DNA of 52,239 nucleotides, taken from contig SVHY01000010.1 of the NCBI GenBank assembly GCA_015055545.1, forward strand, positions 1 to 52,239, written 5' to 3'. The position numbers were made by a program, and so were the translations under genes. Origin of the DNA: Clostridiales bacterium. GTDB taxonomy: Bacteria; Bacillota; Clostridia; Christensenellales; Borkfalkiaceae. The notes below the pieces were generated by a model. The model ran no database searches. It saw only the letters and a program-made list of their open reading frames with translations, and was not told the DNA's origin. Shown in pieces: positions 41,953 to 48,655 of this stretch (the stretch's first letter is position 1; each line of letters opens with the position of its first letter).

Positions 41953-42642
41953 TTACGCCTTTTTCTTCTTTTTGCTTTGCAAGTATTCCGTATGCGCCGC
42001 TTTCATATCTAGCATCATTTGTCTAAGCCGTTCATCCGCTTGCGATAATTCTTCTTCCGACAATTTTCTATCGTAATATTCCGAAAATTCAAACGGTTCT
42101 CCGATTAAAATATGCGCGCAACGGAACAAGCGCGGCTTTTTGTAAATAACAATCGGCACGATAGGCACTTTCGCCCGAATCGCAATAGTCGCCGCGCCGT
42201 GCTTAAACGGCAATAACTCCTCGTCCGTTTTATTCCGCGTTCCCTCGGGGTAAATTGCAATCTTTTCGTTGTTTTTCAAGCATTTAAAACATTCTAATAT
42301 CGCACGAACGTCGCTCCCGTCACGGTTTACGGGAATAGACTTTGCACCCCGCACCACCGCGCCAATCAAGAACTTATTCATTAATTCCTTTTTAACGACG
42401 AAATGAATCCCTTCCCAAGTCGTCGCCAACGGAAACGCAGGGTCGAACATTGAATAATGATTTATTACGTATACGCAAGCCCCGTCTTTTACTTTACGGT
42501 TACCGTAAAAACGGAAAGGGCGCAAAAGGTAATAAACGGGCAACGCCACTATACGCAAAAAATTCAAAAAACCTATTACGTGCTTGCCTTTTCTATTCGC
42601 TTTGACCGTCAAAACGACTTTTTTCTTCTTTTTTTCTTTCAT
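41953..42642 (-). CDS. plsC: 1-acyl-sn-glycerol-3-phosphate acyltransferase
   Basis: It makes phosphatidic acid from lysophosphatidic acid at the membrane. The 229 residues contain NHYSMFD (HxxxxD catalytic motif), YPEGTRN and VPIVPIVIY, with a hydrophobic stretch near FLRIVALPVYYLL. Both ends are extremely basic: KEKKKKKVVLTVKANRKGK at the start and SKKKKKA at the end, which may help peripheral membrane binding. It lies 13 bp after cmk and 1 bp before ispH, the usual clostridial cmk-plsC-ispH order. Confidence 0.93.
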   Translation of the reverse strand: MKEKKKKKVVLTVKANRKGKHVIGFLNFLRIVALPVYYLLRPFRFYGNRKVKDGACVYVINHYSMFDPAFPLATTWEGIHFVVKKELMNKFLIGAVVRGAKSIPVNRDGSDVRAILECFKCLKNNEKIAIYPEGTRNKTDEELLPFKHGAATIAIRAKVPIVPIVIYKKPRLFRCAHILIGEPFEFSEYYDRKLSEEELSQADERLRQMMLDMKAAHTEYLQSKKKKKA

Positions 42643-42655
42643 TCGTTCGTTTTCC

Positions 42656-43669
42656 TTAAATCTTCGATTGTACAGCGGCTTTTACGGCAGTTATAACCTG
42701 TTCGATATCCATATCGGACGTATCGATAACAATCGCGTCTTTCGCGCATACAAGCGGCGAAAATTCCCGTTCGCTGTCCTGTTTGTCGCGAGCTACGATT
42801 TCCGCGTGCAACGTATCGAAATCCACGTTTTCACCCCGTGCTTGCAGTTCTTTAAATCTCCGCATAGCGCGCACTTTACTGTCTGCCGTAATAAAGAATT
42901 TAAATTTCGCGTCGGGAAGAACGGTAGAACCGATATCACGACCGTCCAAAACGCAAGATATGCCCTTTGCAATCTCTCTTTGCAACTCCACCATTTTCAT
43001 ACGAACGGCGGGATGCGCGGAAATACTGGATGCCGCCATAGACACGGCGTTTTCACGAATGGACAAAGACACGTCTTCGCCGTCTAATATCGTACGCTGC
43101 GCCCCGTCTTTATATTCCACTTTTACGTCCAAAGTAGGCAACATTTTCTCTACGGCAACGCCGTCTTTGGGGTCAACCCCTAAACGCAACGCCTTCAAAC
43201 CGCAAGCGCGGTACATTGCGCCGGTATCTAAATACAAAATATTGTAATCACGCGCCAAAATTTTAGCAATCGTACTCTTACCGCTGCCCGCCGGCCCGTC
43301 CAAAGCAATATTATATATCTCCGAAATATCTTTTCTCAATACTTTCGCCCCCTTTTGATATACGTGCTTTACCGTTCTGTTATCCAAAAGCTCCGTAAAC
43401 AACATCAACCGTATACAAAGCTTTAATCCGCCGTTGATTTCAGGCTCAATCGCCGCAAACAACGGCGCAAAATCATAACCCGCTTCCCTTGCGGCTTTTG
43501 CAGGATGATACGAGTGAATATCCGTCGTCAACGAAAATAAAAACGCGCGCACTTCTTCCTTCTTTAAAGCGTTTTGCGCAAAAACTTCGTCAAGCATTTC
43601 TTTAACGGACGCCGAAATTTCTTCTTGGCAATCGGTTGCCACCGTCGTTGCACCGCGTATAACCGTCAT
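42656..43669 (-). CDS. cmk: AroH-Cmk fusion: chorismate mutase + cytidylate kinase
   Basis: A 337-residue two-domain protein. Residues 1 to about 115 are an AroH-type chorismate mutase (chorismate to prephenate): the residues matching the Bacillus active site, R5 (VIRGATTV), E75, R87 (LCIRLML) and Y104 (VKHVYQ), are all present. Residues 116-337 are cytidylate kinase (CMP/dCMP to diphosphate) with P-loop GPAGSGKS (125-132), DTGAMYRACG and VLDGRDIGSTVLPDA. There is no frame break. A strong site, AAAAGGGGG at 43348-43356, precedes in-frame TTG 43339, which would give a stand-alone 227-residue kinase. The promoter is at 43703-43731. Confidence 0.9.
   Translation of the reverse strand: MTVIRGATTVATDCQEEISASVKEMLDEVFAQNALKKEEVRAFLFSLTTDIHSYHPAKAAREAGYDFAPLFAAIEPEINGGLKLCIRLMLFTELLDNRTVKHVYQKGAKVLRKDISEIYNIALDGPAGSGKSTIAKILARDYNILYLDTGAMYRACGLKALRLGVDPKDGVAVEKMLPTLDVKVEYKDGAQRTILDGEDVSLSIRENAVSMAASSISAHPAVRMKMVELQREIAKGISCVLDGRDIGSTVLPDAKFKFFITADSKVRAMRRFKELQARGENVDFDTLHAEIVARDKQDSEREFSPLVCAKDAIVIDTSDMDIEQVITAVKAAVQSKI
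43337..43356 (-). promoter_or_regulatory. Internal ribosome-binding site at the AroH/Cmk junction
   Basis: On the - strand AAAAGGGGG (43356-43348), 8 bp, then in-frame TTG 43339 (codon 111), just before the kinase domain. The resulting protein would have normal Cmk length. Confidence 0.5.
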
Positions 43670-43702
43670 ACGTGAACTCCTAATACGTAATTTCTATCTA
43701 AT

Positions 43703-43731
43703 ATTATACTCAAATTTTCATCGTTCGTCAA
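43703..43731 (-). promoter_or_regulatory. Promoter of aroH-cmk-plsC-ispH-rpsA
   Basis: On the - strand TTGACG (43731-43726), 17-bp spacer, TATAAT (43708-43703), a near-consensus sigma-A promoter about 35 bp before ATG 43669, which has GGAG upstream. Confidence 0.8.
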
Positions 43732-43782
43732 GCTTTTTACCTTTCAAAGTTGCGCAAACGCTTGAAAAATCAAGCTTTTTTA

Positions 43783-45042
43783 TCAATCTATCGTCGCTCC
43801 TGCGGCATACCCCGTCGCAAACGCGATTTGCAAATTAAAACCGCCCGTAAACGCGTCAACGTCCAATACTTCACCGCAAAATTTTAATCCTAATACCTTT
43901 TTACTTTCCATCGTTTTGGGATTAATTTCGGAAAGTTCCACCCCACCCGACGTGATAATCGCTTCTTCAAAACCGCGAAGTCCGCTCACTTTGAGGGGTA
44001 AATTCTTCAAATTTTTCACAAGCTTTGCCCGTTCTTCCTTCGTCAAAACGTTCACGTTCTTATCCTGTGAAATCCCACACGCAGCCAACATGAAAGCAAT
44101 GAGTTTTTGAGGTAATAACTCGCACAACGCGTTGGCAATTTTCTTGTTTTTAAACTTTTCAAAATCCCGCAGGAGCCGTTTATCCAACGTTTGTTCGTCC
44201 AAAGCGGGTTTTAAATCAAGCGTCAACGACAATTGCCCTACGGGGATACGATTGATAACGGACGACGCAGACAAAACGATCGGTCCTGAAATGCCAAAAT
44301 GCGTAAACAACGCCTCGCCAAAGTCCTCAAACACCGTTTTTTCGCCCCTTTTAGCGCGAATTGCTACGTTTTTCAAAGATAATCCTTGTAATTCTTTAAA
44401 CCCGTTTTCAGCCAAATTTAACCCGCATAATCCACATTTCAAATCAGTTATAGAATGTCCAAGTGTACGCGCAAACGTATAACCGTCCCCTGTTGAACCC
44501 GTAGACGGATAACTCAATCCACCCGTCGCAACGATAACGACGTCGCAAGCATATTTTCCCTTATTCGTCGAAAGCTCTACTACGCGTGACATAATACCTA
44601 TGTCTGACATAGAACCGTCTTTCTCTTCTGAAACGACGATTTTTTCTACTTTTTCGTTCAATCTAATGTCAACCCCTACCGATTTGCAAGCTTTTTCAAG
44701 GGTTTTCGTCACGTCGCTTGCGTGATCGGATACGGGAAACGCGCGGTTTCCACGTTCAATTTTGACGGACAAACCGTAATTTTCAAAAAATTGTATGGTT
44801 TTTTGAGAAGAAAAGGAATAAATCGCGCTGCGCATAAACTTTTCGCCACGTACCACGTTTTGTAAAAACTCTTGCGGAGGAACGTCGTTGGTAAAATTAC
44901 AACGCCCTTTTCCCGTAATATAGATTTTTTTACCAAGCTTTTCGTTTTTCTCGAATAAAACAACTTGATGACCTTTTTCAGCGGCTGCATACGCCGCCAT
45001 AAGCCCAGCTGCGCCGCCTCCAACAACTAATACCTTTTTCAT
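43783..45042 (-). CDS. NAD(P)/FAD-dependent oxidoreductase, YhiN/HI0933 family
   Basis: A 419-residue flavoprotein of unknown substrate. The N-terminal dinucleotide fold reads LVVGGGAAGLMAAYAAAEKG; family motifs are GRCNFTN, IVATGGLSYPSTGSTGDGY, THFGISGPIVL, ITSGGVELSEINPKTMESK and the FAD-binding C terminus GFNLQIAFATGYAAG. Residues 144-154 (SMSDIGIMSRV) are encoded by a copy of a 33-bp palindromic repeat also found in the intergenic region at 2147-2179; the insert falls in the segment between two beta-strands where related proteins are, as I recall them, shorter. The gene precedes cmk, the usual clostridial neighbour. Function not established. Confidence 0.88.
   Translation of the reverse strand: MKKVLVVGGGAAGLMAAYAAAEKGHQVVLFEKNEKLGKKIYITGKGRCNFTNDVPPQEFLQNVVRGEKFMRSAIYSFSSQKTIQFFENYGLSVKIERGNRAFPVSDHASDVTKTLEKACKSVGVDIRLNEKVEKIVVSEEKDGSMSDIGIMSRVVELSTNKGKYACDVVIVATGGLSYPSTGSTGDGYTFARTLGHSITDLKCGLCGLNLAENGFKELQGLSLKNVAIRAKRGEKTVFEDFGEALFTHFGISGPIVLSASSVINRIPVGQLSLTLDLKPALDEQTLDKRLLRDFEKFKNKKIANALCELLPQKLIAFMLAACGISQDKNVNVLTKEERAKLVKNLKNLPLKVSGLRGFEEAIITSGGVELSEINPKTMESKKVLGLKFCGEVLDVDAFTGGFNLQIAFATGYAAGATID
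44580..44612. repeat. Palindromic repeat (TATG...CATA family) inside a coding region, locus 3
   Basis: CTATGTCTGACATAG (44598-44612) is a perfect 15-bp palindrome; CTACGCGTGACATAA (44580-44594) is a decayed second unit. The 33 bp match 2147-2179 at 30 positions. The length is exactly 11 codons, so the reading frame of the flavoprotein is preserved. Confidence 0.75.
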
Positions 45043-45099
45043 CTTAAAACCCTAAAAATCCCCTTTACCGTTTCCCCGTATTTATACATCAGATATATT

Positions 45100-45120
45100 G
45101 TTTCACGGTAAAAGTTTCAC
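45100..45120 (-). repeat. GTGAAAC tandem pair, copy C
   Basis: On the - strand GTGAAAC at 45120-45114 and GTGAAACA at 45106-45099, 14 bp apart, followed by ATATAT as in copy B. It lies upstream of the flavoprotein gene, where it may overlap the promoter. Confidence 0.6.
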
Positions 45121-45148
45121 AAATGATTAAAATAGACTATGTAAAGTT

Positions 45149-45181
45149 ACGCAACCGACTGCTTTTTGCAATCGATTGCGT
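45149..45181. other. 14-bp hairpin between repeat copies C and D
   Basis: Arms 45149-45162 and 45168-45181 (ACGCAACCGACTGC with GCAATCGATTGCGT) pair with two G-U pairs in - strand RNA, over a 5-nt loop. No T-run follows on either strand, so it is not a typical terminator; it could protect or process the oadA mRNA end. Confidence 0.55.
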
Positions 45182-45185
45182 ATAC

Positions 45186-45206
45186 GTTTCACAAAAATTG
45201 TTTCAC
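45186..45206 (-). repeat. GTGAAAC tandem pair, copy D
   Basis: On the - strand GTGAAAC at 45206-45200 and 45192-45186, period 14 bp. It lies 15 bp downstream of the oadA stop. Confidence 0.6.
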
Positions 45207-45221
45207 AAATAACCTATTCGG

Positions 45222-46655
45222 TTATACGGGATAAACGCCCGTTTTTGCCATATCTCTGTCAATGCCTTTCTTTTGCGCTTCGCGCCATTTGAAGAAGTTT
45301 TCCGCTACTTGTTCAAATACGGCATACGAGAGAACGTCTTCTTCCTTTTCGTAGTAGCCGAGTTCCATTACCTTTTTCTTAATAGCTTCGTATTCGGGTT
45401 CTAACAAATCCGCAGGTCTACACGTAATTCTTTCCGCACCCGCAAGCACTTTCTTTGCGATTTCTTCGTCAACCGGCATAGGCAACGAACCGTATTTACC
45501 TGCAAACAAGTCTTTGGTTTCCTTTGTAACCATTTTGTATCTTTCACCCATAACGACGTTAAGAACGGCTTGCGTGCCGACGATTTGCGACGACGGCGTA
45601 ACAAGCGGCGGATAACCGCTGTCCTTTCTTACGTTGGGAACTTCCGCCAAACATTCGGTAAGTTTATCTATCTTACCCGCCTTTTCAAGCTGATTGATAA
45701 GGTTAGAGAGCATACCGCCGGGAACTTGATACAACAATGTATTGATATCCACGCCTTTGGATTTTTCGTTGAGAATTTTGTCGTCTTTCAAACGTTTTTC
45801 AACCGTCTTAAAGTGTTTTACGATAGGCAACAATTTATTGATATCGATACCCGTATCGTACGGCGTACCTTTCAACGTTGCAACGAGCGGTTCGGTTGCC
45901 GGTTGCGACGTACCGTTGCCGAGCGGCGAAAGCGCCGTATCTACGATATCTACGCCCGCGAGGATAGCCATAAGGTAAACCATATCGCCCGTACCCGTCG
46001 TATTATGCGTATGCAAATGAATCTTCGTAGTAGGCTTTAAAGCAGCCTTTAACGCTTTGATAAGTTCGTACGCTTTAAACGGCAACAACAAGTTCGCCAT
46101 GTCTTTCAAACAGATGTTGTCCGCGCCGTTTTCTTCAAACTGTTTGGCAAGGTTGATGAAATATTCGTTGGTGAATACTTCTTTGCCGTCTACAACTGCG
46201 CTGGTATAGCAAATCGTCGCTTCGCATACGCCGCCGTATTTCTTGATAGCTTTCATGGAAACTTCCAAATTTCTCGGATCGTTCAACGCGTCGAAAACAC
46301 GTACAACGCCTACACCGTTTTCAATGGATTTCGCAACGAATTGTTCTACTACGTCGTCCGCATAATGACGGTAACCAAGTAAGTTTTGACCTCTCAAAAG
46401 CATTTGAATAGGCGTTTTGAGATGCGCTTTTAAGGTGCGCAATCTTTCCCAAGGGTCTTCGTTTAAGAAACGGAGACAAGAGTCGAACGTCGCGCCGCCC
46501 CAAGCTTCAATCGAATAATATCCGATTTCGTCGAGCTGTTCCAAAACGGGCAACATTTCTTCGATTTTCATACGCGTTGCCGCTTGCGATTGATGCGCAT
46601 CGCGCAAAATCGTTTCCGTGAGCATTACTTTTTTATTATCAAATTTCAAATCCAT
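45222..46655 (-). CDS. oadA: Oxaloacetate decarboxylase alpha / pyruvate-carboxylase-type carboxyltransferase
   Basis: It transfers CO2 between oxaloacetate/pyruvate and biotin. The 477 residues comprise the carboxyltransferase barrel only: metal-binding D19 (ETILRDAHQS), K184 expected to be carbamylated (CLKDMAN), H213 and H215 (IHLHTHNTTG), followed by the PYC_OADA region (YQVPGGMLSNL). The biotinyl domain usually fused at the end of OadA is absent; a separate carrier is encoded at 47894-48289. It is the last gene of the five-gene cluster, with GAGGT before ATG 46655. The 5S subunit of transcarboxylase is an equally good homologue. Confidence 0.93.
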   Translation of the reverse strand: MDLKFDNKKVMLTETILRDAHQSQAATRMKIEEMLPVLEQLDEIGYYSIEAWGGATFDSCLRFLNEDPWERLRTLKAHLKTPIQMLLRGQNLLGYRHYADDVVEQFVAKSIENGVGVVRVFDALNDPRNLEVSMKAIKKYGGVCEATICYTSAVVDGKEVFTNEYFINLAKQFEENGADNICLKDMANLLLPFKAYELIKALKAALKPTTKIHLHTHNTTGTGDMVYLMAILAGVDIVDTALSPLGNGTSQPATEPLVATLKGTPYDTGIDINKLLPIVKHFKTVEKRLKDDKILNEKSKGVDINTLLYQVPGGMLSNLINQLEKAGKIDKLTECLAEVPNVRKDSGYPPLVTPSSQIVGTQAVLNVVMGERYKMVTKETKDLFAGKYGSLPMPVDEEIAKKVLAGAERITCRPADLLEPEYEAIKKKVMELGYYEKEEDVLSYAVFEQVAENFFKWREAQKKGIDRDMAKTGVYPV

Positions 46656-46672
46656 AATTTTTTACCTCAATA

Positions 46673-47878
46673 TTAGAAGAGTGAGAGCAGGAACCCTGCC
46701 GCAATAGCCGAACCGATTACACCCGCAACGTTAGGCCCCATAGCGTGCATCAACAAATGGTTGCTGGGATCTTCTTCCCGACCGACGTCTTCGGAAATAC
46801 GCGCCGCCATAGGCACGGCGGAAACACCTGCGCTACCGATAAGCGGATTGATTTTACCGCCCGAAAGTTTACACATAAGTCTTGCGACCAACAAGCCGCC
46901 AATCGTACCAAAACTGAACGCAACCAAGCCAAGACCGATAATCATGAGTGTTTGCACTTGCAAGAACGTACCACCGTAAGCCTTACAACCAACGGAAACA
47001 CCCAAGAAAATCGTAACGGTATTCATAAGTCCGTTTTGCGCCTGCGAAGAAAGTCTGTCGCATACCCCCGATTCTTTAAGTAAATTACCGAGCATAAGCA
47101 TACCGAGCAAAGGCACGGCGTCAGGCAACAAACAACCGACGACCAACGTTACGACAATCGGAAAAATAATCTTTTCGAGTTTGCTTACCGTACGAAGCGG
47201 TTTCATTTTGATTTGGCGTTCTTTCTTGGGAACGAGCAATTTCATAATCGGCTTTTGAATAATGGGAATCAAAGCCATATACGAATACGCCGCAATCGCA
47301 ATTGCCGACAACAAATCTTGCGACGTATATTGCGACAACGATTGTGTTAAATAAATCGCCGTAGGTCCGTCCGCGCCGCCGATAATTGCAATGGAGCAAG
47401 CAGCCGCAAGGTCGAAACCAAGCACGATCGCGCCGAACAACGTCATAAAAATGCCAAACTGTGCTGCCGCACCGATAATCATACTCTTGGGGTTAGAAAT
47501 CAACGGTCCAAAGTCAGTCATCGCGCCGATTCCAAGGAAGATAAGCGGCGGGTAGATAACGTTTTGCACGCCGTAGAACAGATACCACAAAAGTCCGCGA
47601 GATTCAGGGATTACGTCGTTGTATCCGTGCGCTTCGCCGGCATATTCTCCCCACAGGATATCGTACGCACCGGGGAGATTAATCAAGAACATACCGAACG
47701 CAATCGGCAACAACAAAAGCGGTTCGAATTTCTTGACTATCGCAAGGTAGAACAAGACAAACGAAACCAAAAGCATAACGTAGTTTTGCCACGTTCCGTT
47801 TGCAAACCCTGTCGAACGCCCTAAATTAGCGAACATTTCACCGAGTTCGGTAAAAATAGAAAGTAAATTCGTTTGCAT
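46673..47878 (-). CDS. oadB: Na+-translocating decarboxylase beta subunit
   Basis: The integral membrane subunit that decarboxylates carboxybiotin and exports Na+. The 401 residues have about ten membrane segments, with the conserved [12 protein letters not shown] (165-176, with the key Asp170) and the C-terminal [14 protein letters not shown]. OadB, MmdB and GcdB share these motifs, so this subunit alone does not show the substrate. AAAGGTAGGCG precedes ATG 47878. It lies between the biotin carrier and oadA. Confidence 0.94.
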   Translation of the reverse strand: MQTNLLSIFTELGEMFANLGRSTGFANGTWQNYVMLLVSFVLFYLAIVKKFEPLLLLPIAFGMFLINLPGAYDILWGEYAGEAHGYNDVIPESRGLLWYLFYGVQNVIYPPLIFLGIGAMTDFGPLISNPKSMIIGAAAQFGIFMTLFGAIVLGFDLAAACSIAIIGGADGPTAIYLTQSLSQYTSQDLLSAIAIAAYSYMALIPIIQKPIMKLLVPKKERQIKMKPLRTVSKLEKIIFPIVVTLVVGCLLPDAVPLLGMLMLGNLLKESGVCDRLSSQAQNGLMNTVTIFLGVSVGCKAYGGTFLQVQTLMIIGLGLVAFSFGTIGGLLVARLMCKLSGGKINPLIGSAGVSAVPMAARISEDVGREEDPSNHLLMHAMGPNVAGVIGSAIAAGFLLSLF

Positions 47879-47893
47879 AATCGCCTACCTTTC

Positions 47894-48289
47894 TTAACCG
47901 ATAACAGCCAAAACCGCGTCGGATTCTACGTTTGCACCTTTTGCAACTTGGAAGGTTACGACACCGTCGCAAGGCGCGGTGATATCGTTGTCCATTTTCA
48001 TAGCTTCAAGCACGAGAATCGGTTGATCCTTTTTAACCGTTGCACCGCCTTCCACGAGCAAGTTTTTAATAAGCCCGGGGAACGGGGAAAGCACTTTTTC
48101 GCCGTTTGCAGGTGCTGCCGCTACGGGAGCGGGAGCTGCAGGAGCTGCTACGGGAGCCGCTGTAACGGGCGCAACAACAGGTGCCGCCGCTACGGGAGCA
48201 GATACGACGGGCGCAGATACGCTCGCCCCAACTTCTTCTACACCTACTTGATAAGATTTACCGTTTACCGTGATAACAAAATTACGCAT
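47894..48289 (-). CDS. Biotin carboxyl carrier protein (MmdC/GcdC type)
   Basis: A 131-residue mobile carrier. An N-terminal strand region (MRNFVITVNGKSYQVGVEEV) is followed by an Ala/Pro/Val-rich flexible linker (about 22-62) and a biotinyl domain with the biotin lysine K98 in VLEAMKMDN. It should shuttle CO2 between the carboxyltransferase(s) and OadB. AAGGAG precedes ATG 48289. The linker makes the opposite strand artificially open, but no gene is there. Confidence 0.93.
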   Translation of the reverse strand: MRNFVITVNGKSYQVGVEEVGASVSAPVVSAPVAAAPVVAPVTAAPVAAPAAPAPVAAAPANGEKVLSPFPGLIKNLLVEGGATVKKDQPILVLEAMKMDNDITAPCDGVVTFQVAKGANVESDAVLAVIG

Positions 48290-48301
48290 TTTCTTTTCTC
48301 C

Positions 48302-48646
48302 TTAAATTCTTTTAATTCTTTTTACTGTAAATTCACATTTGGGATTCGTTTGTTGATAGTACGCCATCAGCGCCGCCGTAATAACCGCAAGCGTTTCTTC
48401 CGATACGATATCCGCATCGGCAACGGCTATACTTTCCTTAACCGTTTCCACAGTTTTGGGTTTTTCTTGTTTTTGAGGTTTTGCTTGCGCGGTGTTTTTC
48501 GACATAATCTTACCGACCGCCCAAACGACCAAAATCAAGAACGCAATCCCTATGAAAACAACGAAAAAGCCAACCAATGCGTACAACAACGCCGTACCAT
48601 TAGAAATATATTGATCGACCGTAGTGTCCAATAAATTCGCTAACAT
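48302..48646 (-). CDS. oadG: OadG/MmdD-like small membrane subunit
   Basis: A 114-residue protein with one N-terminal membrane segment (LLYALVGFFVVFIGIAFLILVVWAVG), a Lys/Gln/Pro-rich linker and a C-terminal region ending FTVKRIKRI. Such subunits assemble the decarboxylase complex at the membrane. ATG 48646 is used because AAGGAG lies 5 bp upstream; an in-frame GTG two codons earlier overlaps that site. SEETLAVITAALMAYY resembles the conserved domain of MmdD/OadG. Confidence 0.85.
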   Translation of the reverse strand: MLANLLDTTVDQYISNGTALLYALVGFFVVFIGIAFLILVVWAVGKIMSKNTAQAKPQKQEKPKTVETVKESIAVADADIVSEETLAVITAALMAYYQQTNPKCEFTVKRIKRI

Positions 48647-48655
48647 AATCACTCC

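Noticed and set aside
43337-43356. AroH and Cmk as two separate genes
   Set aside because: The frame is continuous and no stop codon lies between them; I call one fused gene and report the internal start separately.
43755-43775. GCTTGA/TCAAGC hairpin after the flavoprotein gene as its terminator
   Set aside because: The T-run lies on the wrong side for the - strand gene, and the stem is only 6 bp.
45099-45209. CRISPR-like array or complete parS site from the GTGAAAC repeats
   Set aside because: Units are too short and only paired, with no constant spacers or cas genes; none of the copies forms the full parS palindrome TGTTTCACGTGAAACA.
47873-48634. Long + strand open frame (253 codons) opposite the biotin carrier and oadG
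   Set aside because: It mirrors the Ala/Pro-rich linker and biased codon use of the - strand genes, has no ribosome site and gives an Arg/Asn/Phe-rich product unlike any family.
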